From contig JBCCQA010000017.1 of NCBI GenBank assembly GCA_039024635.1, positions 1 through 64,000 of the forward strand: a stretch of 64,000 nucleotides of DNA, read 5' to 3'. This DNA comes from Kuafuiihalomonas sp039024635. GTDB taxonomy: Bacteria > Myxococcota > Kuafuiibacteriia > Kuafuiibacteriales > Kuafuiibacteriaceae. The translations under genes and the position numbers were made by a program. Shown here one piece after another: positions 32,758 to 42,800 of the stretch. Position 1 is the stretch's first letter; each line of letters begins with the position of its first letter. The notes below the pieces were generated by a model. That model searched no databases. It worked only from the letters and a program-made list of their open reading frames with translations, and was not told the DNA's origin.

Positions 32758-35700
32758 CTAGGGCTCGGGAATGAGCTGGCCCGGGGTCCATGGACCGCCT
32801 GCATCTCGGAGGCGTCGTTCGAAGGCGGGAAGCTTGTCGCTCAGGAAGGCGTTGAGCTGGGCACGCAGCGCAGCGAACGCGGTCTCGGCGATCTCTACTT
32901 GCGCACGGTGGGTCTGGGTCGGCCCGTAGGTTGAATACGATGTGCCGGCTCGGAGGTTGTCGAGCCGCATCGCGATGGTATGCCGGGGACGCTCACCGCC
33001 TTCCTGATAAGCGGGGGACCCGAGCACTTGGACGACCATGGTGTCTAGCTCCAGTCGCAGGCGTCGATACTCCTGATCCAGCGCGTCGGGGGCCGAAGGC
33101 GTGTGCTCGAGGGCCTTGGCCAAGAAAGAGAATCGCTTGCCGAGCCGCTTGGTACTGCGAGCAAAAGCGCTCACGCCCCGTTGAAGCTCGGCCACCCGCC
33201 GCTGAAAGGCCATCGCCTCCTCGGGCGATGCGCCCTGCAGGCTACCTTTTCGTAGCTGAACCACGTCGAACTCCACCGGGCCGTCCAGCACCTTGGCAGC
33301 GCCGTCGATCTTCTCGAGCAGGGTGACGCTGTAGCGACCTGGAGCAGCCAGTGGGCCGACTGGGTCGTCCTGCTCACCGTAGTAGGATGGCTCTTTGACG
33401 TCCACGGCGTCCGGCGCCGGATGGCGCAGGTCCCACGCCACTCGATGCATTCCCGCCTTGGTCTCGCCGCGGACGCGACGCACGGTGCTACCCGCCCCGT
33501 CTCTCACCAAGAGGATGATCTCGGGATCCCTTTGTCGACGTTCTCGCTCCACCGCTTCGAAGCCTTCGAAGGGCGTATCCTTGCCGGCCTTGATGAGCTT
33601 CTTCTCTCGGGCCTGCCGGGCTTTGGCCAATGAGCGCAGCGGCTCACGAAGGTAGTAGGTGAAGACAGCCCCAAAGGGCGGGTTGGGCGCCACGTAGTAG
33701 TTGTGGCCTTGGTAGGCCTTTTCCTTGCGCCCTAGAGTCCCTCTCGGCAGGTACCAGTGCGCCTTTCGAACCGAGAACAGCTTGGCCGGGGTCCCTGCCA
33801 TCAGCTCGGCGCTCACCTCTCGCAGGGCCGAGTAGTCGTCCAGGATCCAGAAACCACGTCCAAAGGTAGCGCCCACCAGATCATTCTCCCGCCGCTGAAT
33901 GGCCAAGTCGCGGAAAGAGATCGTCGGGGCCTTCTTGCCTCCGAGCTTTAGCCAGTTCTTTCCGCCGTCGACGGTAAAAAAGACGCCGAACTCGGTCCCG
34001 GCAAAGAGCAAGCCAGGCTTCACATGGTCCTGGACCATCCGCCACACGAGGTGTCGATCGGGTAGATTCCCTACGATGCTGCGCCAACTCCGTCCTCGGT
34101 CCGTGCTCTTTACGAGGTAGGGCTGAAAGTCGCCGTTCTTGTGATCGTCAAGAGCGACGTAGACGGTGTCGACGTCGAACAAATCGGCCTTGATGTCGTT
34201 GATGAAGGCCTGCTCGGGGACGCCGGGCAGCGAAGACACCGGGATCCTCCGCCAACTTCCGCCACCGTCTTCGGTCACCTGGAGAAGTCCGTCGTCGGTG
34301 CCGGCGTAAATCAAACCGTCCTGCTGGGGAGATTCGGCCAGCGAGGTGACGGTGCCGAAAGTGGACATCGCGTACATGTCCCAAGGCGAGTCCCAGCTCC
34401 ACAGTCGCTCCATCATGGGCTCGCCGAGCCGCTGGATGCTTCGGGTCAGGTCGCCGGAGATGGCGGTCCAAGAATTGCCTCTGTCCTCCGAGCGCCACAC
34501 CCGCTGGGACGCGAAGTAGAGCCGCTTCGGGTCATGGGGGCTGACCAAAATGGGCGCGTCCCAGTTGAAGCGTTCAGGTGGGTCGTCCGCGTCGGGCTGA
34601 GGCTGGATGTGAACGATCTCCCCCGTCCGACGGTCGACCCTGACCAGGTTTCCGCCCTGCCACTCGGAGTACATGATGTCCGGGTTGCCGGGCTCGGTCG
34701 CCGGTTGATGGCCGTCTCCACCCAAGGTGATGAACCAGTCCGCGTTCCGAATGCCGTTCGAGCTGTCGGTTCGGGACGGGGCGCCCTGAGTGTTGTTGTC
34801 CTGCGTGCCTCCGTAGACGTTATAGAAGGGCTCGGCATCGTCGACCGCCACCTTGTAGAACTGGGTGACGGGCAGGTTGGCGAAGAAACGCCAGGTCTCG
34901 CCGTGGTCGAAGGACTCGTAGATTCCTCCGTCCGTGCCGGCGAGGAGGTAGTCTGGATCGTCCTTGCGGAAGTTCAAAGAGTGGTTGTCCGAATGCTTGA
35001 ACTTCTCCGACATATTCTTGAAGCTCTTCCCGCCGTCGTCCGAAATCTGAAAGCGCACGTCGACGAGGTAGATCCGATCGAACACGTGAGGGCTGGCTTC
35101 GAGCTCTTGGTAGTAGTGGGGCCCGGTGGCGCGAGAGACGGTGTCGGAACGACGGGTCCAAGAGCTTCCCCGGTCAGTGGAGCGATAGACCCCGCCCTTT
35201 CGTCGGTTTTCTTCGATCGCCGCGTAGAGAACGTCAGGCTTCATGGGAGAGATGGCGAGGCCGATCTTGCCCATGTTGCCTTTCGGTAGGCCCTTCTTCA
35301 GCCGCTCCCAGGTCTCGCCCCCATCGACTGAGCGATAGATGCCCGACTCTGGGCCGCCGCCCATGTAGGCGGCCACGGTTCGTTGTCGCTGCCAGGTTGC
35401 TGCATACAGTAGGTCCGGATCTCGGGGGTCGATCTCCAGGTCAGTGGCCCCAGTCCACTCGCCCACCCGGAGGACGTTCTTCCACGTCCGGCCTCCGTCA
35501 GTGCTCTTGTACACGCCTCGGTCTCCACCCTTGGACCACAAGGGTCCCTCGGCCGCGACCCAAAGCGTGTTCGAGTCGCTCGGGTGAATGATGATCTTGC
35601 CGATGTGTTCGGAGGCCTTCAGGCCCATGTGTGTCCAGCTGTGGCCTCCATCCCCCGAGCGATGAAGGCCGTCGCCGTAGGCGACGTGTCGGCCGCCCAC

Positions 35701-36099
35701 GTTCTCTCCCGTCCCCACCCAGACCGTATGGGGGTTACTGGGATCGATGGCGATGTCACCGACCGAGTAGGCGCCACGCCCGTCGAAGATCGGGCGCCAG
35801 GTGGTGCCGGCATTCACGGTCTTCCATACGCCGCCCGAACCGACCCCCACGTACCAGGTGTTGGGGTCATCGGGCCGGACGGCGATGTCGGCGATGCGTC
35901 CCGACATGAGAGCGGGCCCGATGGAGCGAAGCTTGAGTCCGCCGAAAGTCTGGCTGGACCAAGGCTTGGCGTCCTCATCTTCGCCGGCGCCCGCGCGGGA
36001 GGACAAACCGGCGGCGCACGCGCTGATGCCGATGAAGAAGAAACCAATGAGGCGAAGGGTCAGGGCCCCCGAAGTTCGATGGGAATGATGACTCAACAC
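32758..36099 (-). CDS. Large exported BNR/sortilin-like propeller protein
   Basis: About 1113 residues from GTG 36099, chosen because GAGGAG lies just upstream and a signal peptide follows (TLRLIGFFFIGISACAAG). The body carries many BNR/Asp-box repeats of the form S-x-D-G-G-x-T-W (STDGGRTWKN, SVDGGETWERL, SEDRGNSWTA, STDRGRSWRS), forming one or two 10-bladed-type propellers (~50-750). The C-terminal third has KGTPFEGF-like and Fn3-like segments and a helical end. Proteins of this kind, often labelled glycosyl hydrolase or VPS10-like, are exported; enzymatic activity is unproven. It follows a strong hairpin that separates it from the barrel gene upstream. Confidence 0.85.
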   Translation of the reverse strand: MLSHHSHRTSGALTLRLIGFFFIGISACAAGLSSRAGAGEDEDAKPWSSQTFGGLKLRSIGPALMSGRIADIAVRPDDPNTWYVGVGSGGVWKTVNAGTTWRPIFDGRGAYSVGDIAIDPSNPHTVWVGTGENVGGRHVAYGDGLHRSGDGGHSWTHMGLKASEHIGKIIIHPSDSNTLWVAAEGPLWSKGGDRGVYKSTDGGRTWKNVLRVGEWTGATDLEIDPRDPDLLYAATWQRQRTVAAYMGGGPESGIYRSVDGGETWERLKKGLPKGNMGKIGLAISPMKPDVLYAAIEENRRKGGVYRSTDRGSSWTRRSDTVSRATGPHYYQELEASPHVFDRIYLVDVRFQISDDGGKSFKNMSEKFKHSDNHSLNFRKDDPDYLLAGTDGGIYESFDHGETWRFFANLPVTQFYKVAVDDAEPFYNVYGGTQDNNTQGAPSRTDSSNGIRNADWFITLGGDGHQPATEPGNPDIMYSEWQGGNLVRVDRRTGEIVHIQPQPDADDPPERFNWDAPILVSPHDPKRLYFASQRVWRSEDRGNSWTAISGDLTRSIQRLGEPMMERLWSWDSPWDMYAMSTFGTVTSLAESPQQDGLIYAGTDDGLLQVTEDGGGSWRRIPVSSLPGVPEQAFINDIKADLFDVDTVYVALDDHKNGDFQPYLVKSTDRGRSWRSIVGNLPDRHLVWRMVQDHVKPGLLFAGTEFGVFFTVDGGKNWLKLGGKKAPTISFRDLAIQRRENDLVGATFGRGFWILDDYSALREVSAELMAGTPAKLFSVRKAHWYLPRGTLGRKEKAYQGHNYYVAPNPPFGAVFTYYLREPLRSLAKARQAREKKLIKAGKDTPFEGFEAVERERRQRDPEIILLVRDGAGSTVRRVRGETKAGMHRVAWDLRHPAPDAVDVKEPSYYGEQDDPVGPLAAPGRYSVTLLEKIDGAAKVLDGPVEFDVVQLRKGSLQGASPEEAMAFQRRVAELQRGVSAFARSTKRLGKRFSFLAKALEHTPSAPDALDQEYRRLRLELDTMVVQVLGSPAYQEGGERPRHTIAMRLDNLRAGTSYSTYGPTQTHRAQVEIAETAFAALRAQLNAFLSDKLPAFERRLRDAGGPWTPGQLIPEP

Positions 36100-36267
36100 G
36101 ATCGCTCCTCGCCGAGTGCGGCAAAACCGAAGCCTCGGCGTACCCGCGGCTACACCGGACGTAGGGCACCGGCAACACCGCATGCGTTGGTAGGGCAGGA
36201 TGCCACGGCTAAGGTGACCTACGCCCACCTAAGGCGTTTTCCAAGCGACGCTTTCCTCAGTTCGATG

Positions 36268-36302
36268 GAGCTGTCTCGGCGGGGGGGACGCCGAGACAGC
36301 TC
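36268..36302. terminator. Perfect 14-bp stem-loop between two minus-strand genes
   Basis: The arms GAGCTGTCTCGGCG and CGCCGAGACAGCTC enclose a 7-nt loop of mostly G. It lies just after the stop of the outer-membrane barrel gene and before the BNR gene. There is no T-run on either side, so it is a terminator lacking a U-tract or an mRNA-stabilising hairpin. Confidence 0.6.
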
Positions 36303-36325
36303 GGCTCGTTCCGAAAGGCTCCAAC

Positions 36326-36979
36326 CTAGAGGTAGAAGATGAAGCCAAAGCCCCCAAATGCACCAGAGCTCGTCGTGCCAGCGCCAACCACCGTCGAGCG
36401 GCCGACCGAGTTGTTCTCCAACGCGACGTCCACCCCGAGACCGACCTGGGCATTGACGGCGAAGTGGTCGCTGAAAAAGTACTCGCCGCGGAGTGGGACT
36501 TCGAAGCCGAGATTGATGTTGGGGTCGACGTTCTCAGCCCCACTCGAAGCTACATCACCGAGGAGACGAAGGCCCACTTGTAGATTGGCCTGCTCCCAGC
36601 GTGCGATGTTGAACAGTGCGCCGAACCCACCTCGAAATCGAACCGCAGTGTCGCCGCCATCCGGAGCCTGGATCTGGTAGCCGATTCGCCCTTCGAGACC
36701 GATACGCGGGGTGAGCCAATACAGGGCGTCGACGGTCGCCAATGGAAAAATGGAGTTGTCCGACGCTGGCACCGTCCCGGACCCAGCGTTGATTGAGCCG
36801 CCGAAGCCAAACCGACCTCCCACATCCTTCGCGAGTGCGGCCGACGGTACCGCGGCGAGGAACAGCGAGATCGCGAAGGCCGCGAGAGTATTATTAGACT
36901 TCTCTGCAACCCATCGAGACCGGGTTGGGTGGCTGGTGGGCCGGTTTGTGTTGTCGTCGTTCTGTCTGGTGTCTTGCAT
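36326..36979 (-). CDS. Outer-membrane beta-barrel protein (OmpA/opacity-like)
   Basis: 217 residues from ATG 36979 with GAAGGAAG upstream. A long polar leader precedes a signal peptide (NTLAAFAISLFLAAVPSAALA). The mature part has alternating strands with Gly turns (GRFGFGGSINAGSGTVPAS, GLEGRIGYQIQAPDGGDTAV) and ends in GFGFIFYL, an aromatic terminal strand of the kind recognised by BAM. An eight-stranded barrel is likely. Function unknown. Confidence 0.8.
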   Translation of the reverse strand: MQDTRQNDDNTNRPTSHPTRSRWVAEKSNNTLAAFAISLFLAAVPSAALAKDVGGRFGFGGSINAGSGTVPASDNSIFPLATVDALYWLTPRIGLEGRIGYQIQAPDGGDTAVRFRGGFGALFNIARWEQANLQVGLRLLGDVASSGAENVDPNINLGFEVPLRGEYFFSDHFAVNAQVGLGVDVALENNSVGRSTVVGAGTTSSGAFGGFGFIFYL

Positions 36980-37278
36980 GTTGTTTCTTCCTTCTCGAGA
37001 TGGACAGGCGCTTCTCCGCGCGCCCTTCATATTGGCCTTTCGGGCCGGTGCGTGGATTGGATGCATCCTGACCGATCGACCGAGGAGAAGTGAAAAACAC
37101 TAGCGAATCCCCGAGCCATAGAACAAGCAGTCGACAGATTCCGATCACGTGCAGGCATCAAGTCTCGCGAGTTCACATCTGCCTTCTGCAGAGTCGTAGA
37201 GAGCGCAAGAATGTACACCTCGAAGATACGCTAACTACGTGCAATCGAGGGCCATCGAATCCGCACTAGAAAGTTGGG

Positions 37279-37845
37279 GTGGCAAGGACGCCTTCCTATG
37301 CGCTCAACGCGCAGAAATGCTCAGGTTCACGAATCTTCGAACGCATGGCGGACGGAGACATGACCGCCTTCAAAGAGTGTATTGAGACATATGGTTCAAT
37401 GGTATGGGCTCTTGCACTTCGAGGCTGTTCTAGCCGGACCGACGCCGAGGACTTCGTCCAAGACGTCTACCTCGAGCTTTGGAAGTCTAGTTGGACCTAT
37501 TCATCAGAGAAAGGCTCGGGAGCGACCTATGTCGGTGTCGTCACTCGACGACGCTTGATTGATCGTCTTCGAAAGCGAGAGTGTCGCCCACAGTACGACT
37601 CGTCTGACAGAGCTCAGGCTGTCCTCGGGGCTTGGTCGCACTGCGAACATCCATCGAATCTAATCCTAGCTCGGCGTGCGTTGGCTGTTCTCTCACCAGT
37701 GCGGCGGAGGATCATAGTTATGTCTGTAGTCGCTGGCATGTCGCATGGCGAGATTTCTGCCTCCACTTCTATCCCGATTGGGACTGTGAAATCTCATATC
37801 AGACGAGGGCTTATGGCTGCTCGGAGGTTTCTTGGCATCGAATAA
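37279..37845 (+). CDS. ECF-type RNA polymerase sigma factor
   Basis: 188 residues from GTG 37279. Region 2: YGSMVWALALRGCSSRTDAE then DFVQDVYLELWKSSWTY (-10 recognition and core binding) and VVTRRRLIDRLRKRE. Region 4: ARRALAVLSPVRRRIIVMS then GMSHGEISASTSIPIGTVKS, an HTH for the -35 element. No anti-sigma factor is encoded next to it. The anti-sigma-like N-termini of the two CHAT proteins in the window are possible but unproven partners. The gene is followed by a notably AT-rich stretch. Confidence 0.88.
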   Translation: MARTPSYALNAQKCSGSRIFERMADGDMTAFKECIETYGSMVWALALRGCSSRTDAEDFVQDVYLELWKSSWTYSSEKGSGATYVGVVTRRRLIDRLRKRECRPQYDSSDRAQAVLGAWSHCEHPSNLILARRALAVLSPVRRRIIVMSVVAGMSHGEISASTSIPIGTVKSHIRRGLMAARRFLGIE

Positions 37846-37964
37846 AATTGCAAGAAAATAGATGGCTAAAGATATATTTTTTTCATAAATTGACGTGGCA
37901 ACTACTCGAGATTCTTGCTTGGAGAGAGGGCGTGGAATATGAACTCTGGATCCGTGTAAGTGAG

Positions 37965-38147
37965 ATGGCGATGGAACTCTCCGAGCTCCTCGGTCAAACG
38001 AGGCTCCTGACGAACCAGGACCTACAGGAGACACGCGATTTTGTGGCTGAGGTGGGATCGGTCATCGTCGAGGGTCTGTCAGAGGAGGAAGCTGGCTCGG
38101 AAGTCGGTCGGAGGTTTCGGCGAATGGTGGAGGCCTGCTCATCTTGA
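37965..38147 (+). CDS. Possible 60-residue helical protein after the sigma gene
   Basis: The frame MAMELSELLGQTRLLTNQDL to EACSS is fully helical and charged, with plausible codon use, and follows an AT-rich segment (37845-37925) that could hold a promoter. No ribosome-binding site stands out and the frame also runs through the end of the sigma gene, so it may be chance. It does not look like a zinc-finger anti-sigma factor. Confidence 0.35.
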   Translation: MAMELSELLGQTRLLTNQDLQETRDFVAEVGSVIVEGLSEEEAGSEVGRRFRRMVEACSS

Positions 38148-38219
38148 GTCTCGCTGGGGTGAGTCTTGATTGTGCGGGGCCGGGCCAACGGAGGCGACAG
38201 TGGACCTCAGTCGGTAGGC

Positions 38220-39848
38220 TCAGGAGTCGTCTAGTCGGACTGCTTTCCAGATGGTCGAGATGACGACGGATCCCTCGCCCACTGCCGAAGCCACCCGTTT
38301 GACCGAGCCGGCTCGAACGTCGCCAACGGCATAGACTCCAGATGTCGACGTCTCGAACTCGCTCTTCTTTCCGGCCCCAGTACCCGTGAGCACGAAGCCT
38401 CGGTCGTCCAACTCGACCAAGTCGCCGAGCCAACCGGTGTTGGGCGCGGCGCCGATCATGATGAACAGGGCACAATCATCGAGGCGCTGCGTACGGCCGT
38501 CGCGATGCTCGATGGTGACGCGTTCCAGCCTGTCGTCACCCCACAGGTCACTAACCTCGGTTTCGAAGTGGATTGTAATTCCTTGCTCATCTTCGAGCCT
38601 TGTCGAAAGGTAGTCCGACATAGATTGGGAGAGGCTGACTCCTCGGACTACCAAGTGGACGTGCTTGGCTACGCGGCACAGGTACATCGCTGCCTGACCT
38701 GCCGAGTTGCCACCGCCAATGATGACCACGGTTCGACCCTCGCAAACCCGTCCTTCGCTTCGGGTAGCGGCGTAGTAGATGCCGGCTCCTTCGAAGTCTT
38801 GCAGCCGGTCCAATGGTAGTCGTCGGTATTGGACTCCAGTAGCGATGAGAATGGCTCTTCCATGAACCGTCGCCCGGTCCCCGGTTCCGTCCCCCAGTTC
38901 AAGTGAGAATGCACCAAGGCCCTTCTCTATGGATCGAACGGTGCGAGGAACGGCGAACTGTGTACCGAACTTCAGGGCCTGAATCTCGCCTCGCCAAACT
39001 AGGTCCGAGCCTGAGATTCCGGTCGGGAAACCCAAGTAGTTCTCGATTCGAGACGAGGTTCCCGCCTGCCCGCCGACCGCGAGTTCATCAATGACCAAGG
39101 CCTTGAGACCTTCGGCGCCAGCATAGACGGCAGCTGCAACGCCGGCCGGACCGGCACCGACGATTATGAGCTCATACCGGCTTCCGTCCTGAGCGCTCCG
39201 ATCCAGACCGAGGAGTCGAGCCAGCGATGAGGGCGTTGGTTCGTTCAGGAGCTGGTCCTTACCAAAGGTCACCATAGGCCCGGCCTTAGTGCCGCAACGC
39301 TTTGCGAGCTCTTCGGCTTCAGGCGTGTCGACCTGAAGCTCTCGAAAGGGTATCTTGTTGCGCTCAGCGAAATTGGCGATGTGGGCTATTCTGCGGTCAA
39401 TTCGGGCGCCAACGATCGTAAGCGCAGAGTCGCCCTCCTCGAGCTGTCGACGTCGCCGTGCCGCGAACACGGTCATTATGATGTCGCTCATCTCCGGTAT
39501 GCGAGCCATGAGTCGGAGCAGGTCGTCTCTGGCTACGGCAAGAACTCGCGTCATGGCGAAAGCCCGCATCGTGAATCGCTGGACCCCCCCCTGAAGAAAA
39601 GAGATCTCTCCCGTGAACTGTTTGGGCCCCAAGCCGATCGAGAGGTAGGGCTCGAGGGTAGAGTCGTCCACGAGTCGGAGGTCTCCTTCGAGCACGTAGT
39701 GAAAAGTGTCGATTGGGTCGCCAGGCCTTATGACGACCTCTCCTTCCTCGAAGACGATCTCCCTACCAACGGTGCGCAGAGCCTCCACGTGGCTGTCGTG
39801 GAGCGGCGTACGTCGCATCTGGGACAAGTCGGGGGCCAGAGACTCCAT
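38220..39848 (-). CDS. Cyclic-nucleotide-binding domain fused to a thioredoxin-reductase-like flavoprotein
   Basis: 542 residues. The N-terminal ~130 are a cNMP-binding/CRP-like barrel (VLEGDLRLVDDST, FTGEISFLQGGVQRF with the GE-x-SFL-type phosphate cassette). Residues ~140-215 are thioredoxin-like but lack a CxxC. Residues ~225-542 are a TrxR-type FAD/NAD(P)H unit: VGAGPAGVAAAVYA, ATGVQYRRL, IGGGNSAGQAA and YAVGDVRAGS. The redox CxxC of thioredoxin reductase is absent (ATRSEGRVCEG), as in other members of this fused family. It starts 5 bp after the RND gene, so it is co-transcribed with efflux and may be a nucleotide-gated redox enzyme. Confidence 0.87.
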   Translation of the reverse strand: MESLAPDLSQMRRTPLHDSHVEALRTVGREIVFEEGEVVIRPGDPIDTFHYVLEGDLRLVDDSTLEPYLSIGLGPKQFTGEISFLQGGVQRFTMRAFAMTRVLAVARDDLLRLMARIPEMSDIIMTVFAARRRRQLEEGDSALTIVGARIDRRIAHIANFAERNKIPFRELQVDTPEAEELAKRCGTKAGPMVTFGKDQLLNEPTPSSLARLLGLDRSAQDGSRYELIIVGAGPAGVAAAVYAGAEGLKALVIDELAVGGQAGTSSRIENYLGFPTGISGSDLVWRGEIQALKFGTQFAVPRTVRSIEKGLGAFSLELGDGTGDRATVHGRAILIATGVQYRRLPLDRLQDFEGAGIYYAATRSEGRVCEGRTVVIIGGGNSAGQAAMYLCRVAKHVHLVVRGVSLSQSMSDYLSTRLEDEQGITIHFETEVSDLWGDDRLERVTIEHRDGRTQRLDDCALFIMIGAAPNTGWLGDLVELDDRGFVLTGTGAGKKSEFETSTSGVYAVGDVRAGSVKRVASAVGEGSVVISTIWKAVRLDDS

Positions 39849-39853
39849 GGTGT

Positions 39854-42800
39854 CTAGCTTTCTCTTGGGTCAAGCTCTGGAGGAGGAGCGAAGCGAGCGA
39901 CCAAGACATAGAACAGCGGGACGAAGACCATGTTGACGAGTGTGGAGAGTAGCATGCCGCCAAAGACAGCCGTTCCCAAGGATTGCCGACTGAACTTGGA
40001 TGCGCCGTCCGCCAGGACCAAGGGTAGCACACCAAGTATGAACGCAAAGGAGGTCATCAGAATCGGCCGAAGGCGGATGGACGCCGCCGATACGGCGGCC
40101 GACAGCGGATCCAGCCCCTTCTCTCGTCGCTCTTGCTGGGCGAATTCGACAATCAGAATGGCGTTCTTGCTGGCCAGCCCAATGAGCATCAAGAGTCCAA
40201 CCTGGCAAAAGACATCGTTCTGAAGTCCGCGCAGCCACTGAGCCCCCAGGGCTCCGAGCAGGGCCATGGGGACCGAGGTCAGGATGATGACGGGGAGGAC
40301 GTAGCTCTCGTACTGGGCCGAAAGGACTAGGTAGACCAAGATAAGGCCGAATAAGAACAGGATCGTGGTCTGGTTTCCTGATTGGACCTCTTCCAACGCG
40401 AGCCCCGACCACGAGTAGTCGAAGCCCAAGGGAAGGTCGGAGGCCACACCGCTCATGGCCTCAATGGAGTCGCCAGAAGAGAAGCCTGGGGCAGGACTCC
40501 CAGTCAGAGTGGCCGACCGGAACAAGTTGAAGTGCTTGATGATCTGCGGGGCGGCTCTCTCCTCCGTAGTGACAAGAGCCTCGAGTGGGATCATGCGTCC
40601 AGAACTGGAGCGGACATACAGGGTCTGGAGGCTATCCGGCTCGTCGCGGTATACGGGCTCAGCTTGGGCGTATACTCGGTAGGACCGCTGGGCGAGATCG
40701 AAGTCGTTGACGTAGGCCGAGCCCAACATGACCTGGATGGCCCCGAAGGCCTCGTCCACGGAGACCCCCAGAGATCGGGAGCGCTCCCGATCCAGCTGGA
40801 TGTGGAGCTGAGGGTCACCGGAGCTGTAGGTCGTGAAGACAAGCCCAATCTGACTCTGCTCTCCTGCAGCTCCAATCAGTTCCTGCGCCGCTTCGTCCAG
40901 GGCTGTCGCACCTATCCCGGCCCTGTCTTGGAGCTCAAACGTGAAACCACCCAAGTTACCTACACCTCGAATCGGGGGAGGCTCGAAGGGAAGGACGATG
41001 GCGTCTGGAACCATCATCATGGGTCCGAAGACTCTTTGCACGACCGCCTTCGCCTCGTGCTCGGGACCAGGGCGTTCTTCGCGGGGAGTAAAGGTCGAGA
41101 AGATCGTGGCTCGATTCGAGGCTGTGCCTTCGAATGAGAAGCCCAGAATGGCGAACGTATTAGCCACATCCTCGTCTGCTTGAAGGATGTCTTCGACTTT
41201 CGCCATGATCCGGCTTGTCTCGTCGAGAGAAGTACCGGGAGGCGCTTGGATGACGGTGATGAAGTAGCCCTGGTCTTCGGCCGGGACGAAGCTGGCTGGA
41301 AGAAGGGTATTCAGGCCATAGGTCAGGCCGACCAGCCCCAGGAAAATGAGGATTGCGATGCTCTTCCCACGGCGAAGAACGGCTTTGAGCACGATCTCGA
41401 ATCGGCGCGTACCGGCGTCCAGGATCCGGTTGAAGAGCGCGAACGGCCCCCGCTGCGGAGGAGGCTGAACGTCCAATAGGAGGCCCGCAAGGGCCGGCGC
41501 GAGCGTCAGAGCGGTCAAGGAAGACAATGCAATGGAGAAGGCAATGGTCAGCGCGAACTGCTGGTACATGACCCCCGTCGTTCCAGGAAAGAAGGCAACG
41601 GGCGCGAAGACTGCGATCAGAACAAGGGATGTAGCGATGACCGCTCCGAACACTTCGGACGTGCCCGACAGAGCGGCCGCTCTCTTCTTCAGTCCTTGCT
41701 CCCGTGCGTGCCGCTCAATGTTCTCGATCACAACGATGGCGTCGTCGACAACGAGTCCTGTGGCCAGGGTTAGGCCGAAAAGAGTGAGTGTATTGATCGA
41801 GAAGCCGAAGGCGCCAACGAAGATGAACGTCCCGACTAGCGAAACAGGGATGGTGACGGCGGGAATCAGTGTCGACTGCCATCGCTGAAGGAAGGCGAAG
41901 ATCACGAGTATGACGAGTAGGATCGTACCAACCAGCGTGTAGAGAACCTCCTCGATGCTCTCGCTCACGATCTCCGTCGGGTTGAAGGCGATGACGTACT
42001 CGAGACCCGGCGGAAACTGGACGCTGAGCTCTTCCAGCCTCTTCTTCACCGCTTGCTCGATCTCCAGTGCGTTCGAGTTTGGAAGCTGGAAGATTCCTAG
42101 CCCCACAGCCTCTCGGCGGTTGAAGCGCAAGGCCGAACTGTAGCTTTCAGCCCCAAGCTCGGCACGCCCAACATCCTCGAGCCGAACCAGGCCTCCTGCT
42201 TCGTCTGAGCGAAGCACCAGCTTCTCGAACTCTTCCGCTGAATCGAAACGACCGTTCACGCTCAGAGCGACCTGGAGGATCGTGGTGTCAGGGACGGGAG
42301 GCTGGCCGATTTGGCCGGCTGCGACTTGGATGTTCTGTTCCTCCAAGGCCCGGACGATCTCGTTTGCGCTGAGTTGGTTGGCGGCAAGGCGGATTGGGTC
42401 CACCCAGATGCGCATGGCATACTTTCGTTCTCCAAAGATCCGAGCCTCGCCAACGCCCTTGATTCGCCTGAGTTCGTCTCGGATGTAGCGATCGACATAG
42501 TTGGAGATAAAGACGGAGTCATACTCGTCGTTCTCAGCGTACATTCCGATGCCAAGGATGATGGCCTGGGTTGCTCGACGAACGTCCACGCCGATGGCTC
42601 GGACCTCTGGAGGGAGTCTTCCTTGAACAGAGGCGACCCTGTTCTGAACGTCCACCGACGCGATGTCCAAGTCTCGGGAGCGTTCGAAGGTGACAGTGAT
42701 GGTGGAGACGCCATCGTTTGAGCTCGTCGACTCGACGTAGCGCATGCCCTCGACACCATTGATGGCCTCTTCCAAGACCGACGTGACCGTTGATTCGACG

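Noticed and set aside
34141..35289. 382-codon open frame on the plus strand inside the BNR-repeat gene
   Set aside because: It is antisense to a clearly conserved repeat protein; its composition (Val/Gly/Arg-rich, no motifs) is typical of a GC-rich shadow frame.
40382..41137. 251-codon plus-strand open frame in the RND pump gene
   Set aside because: Antisense shadow of a well-conserved transporter; no domain features.
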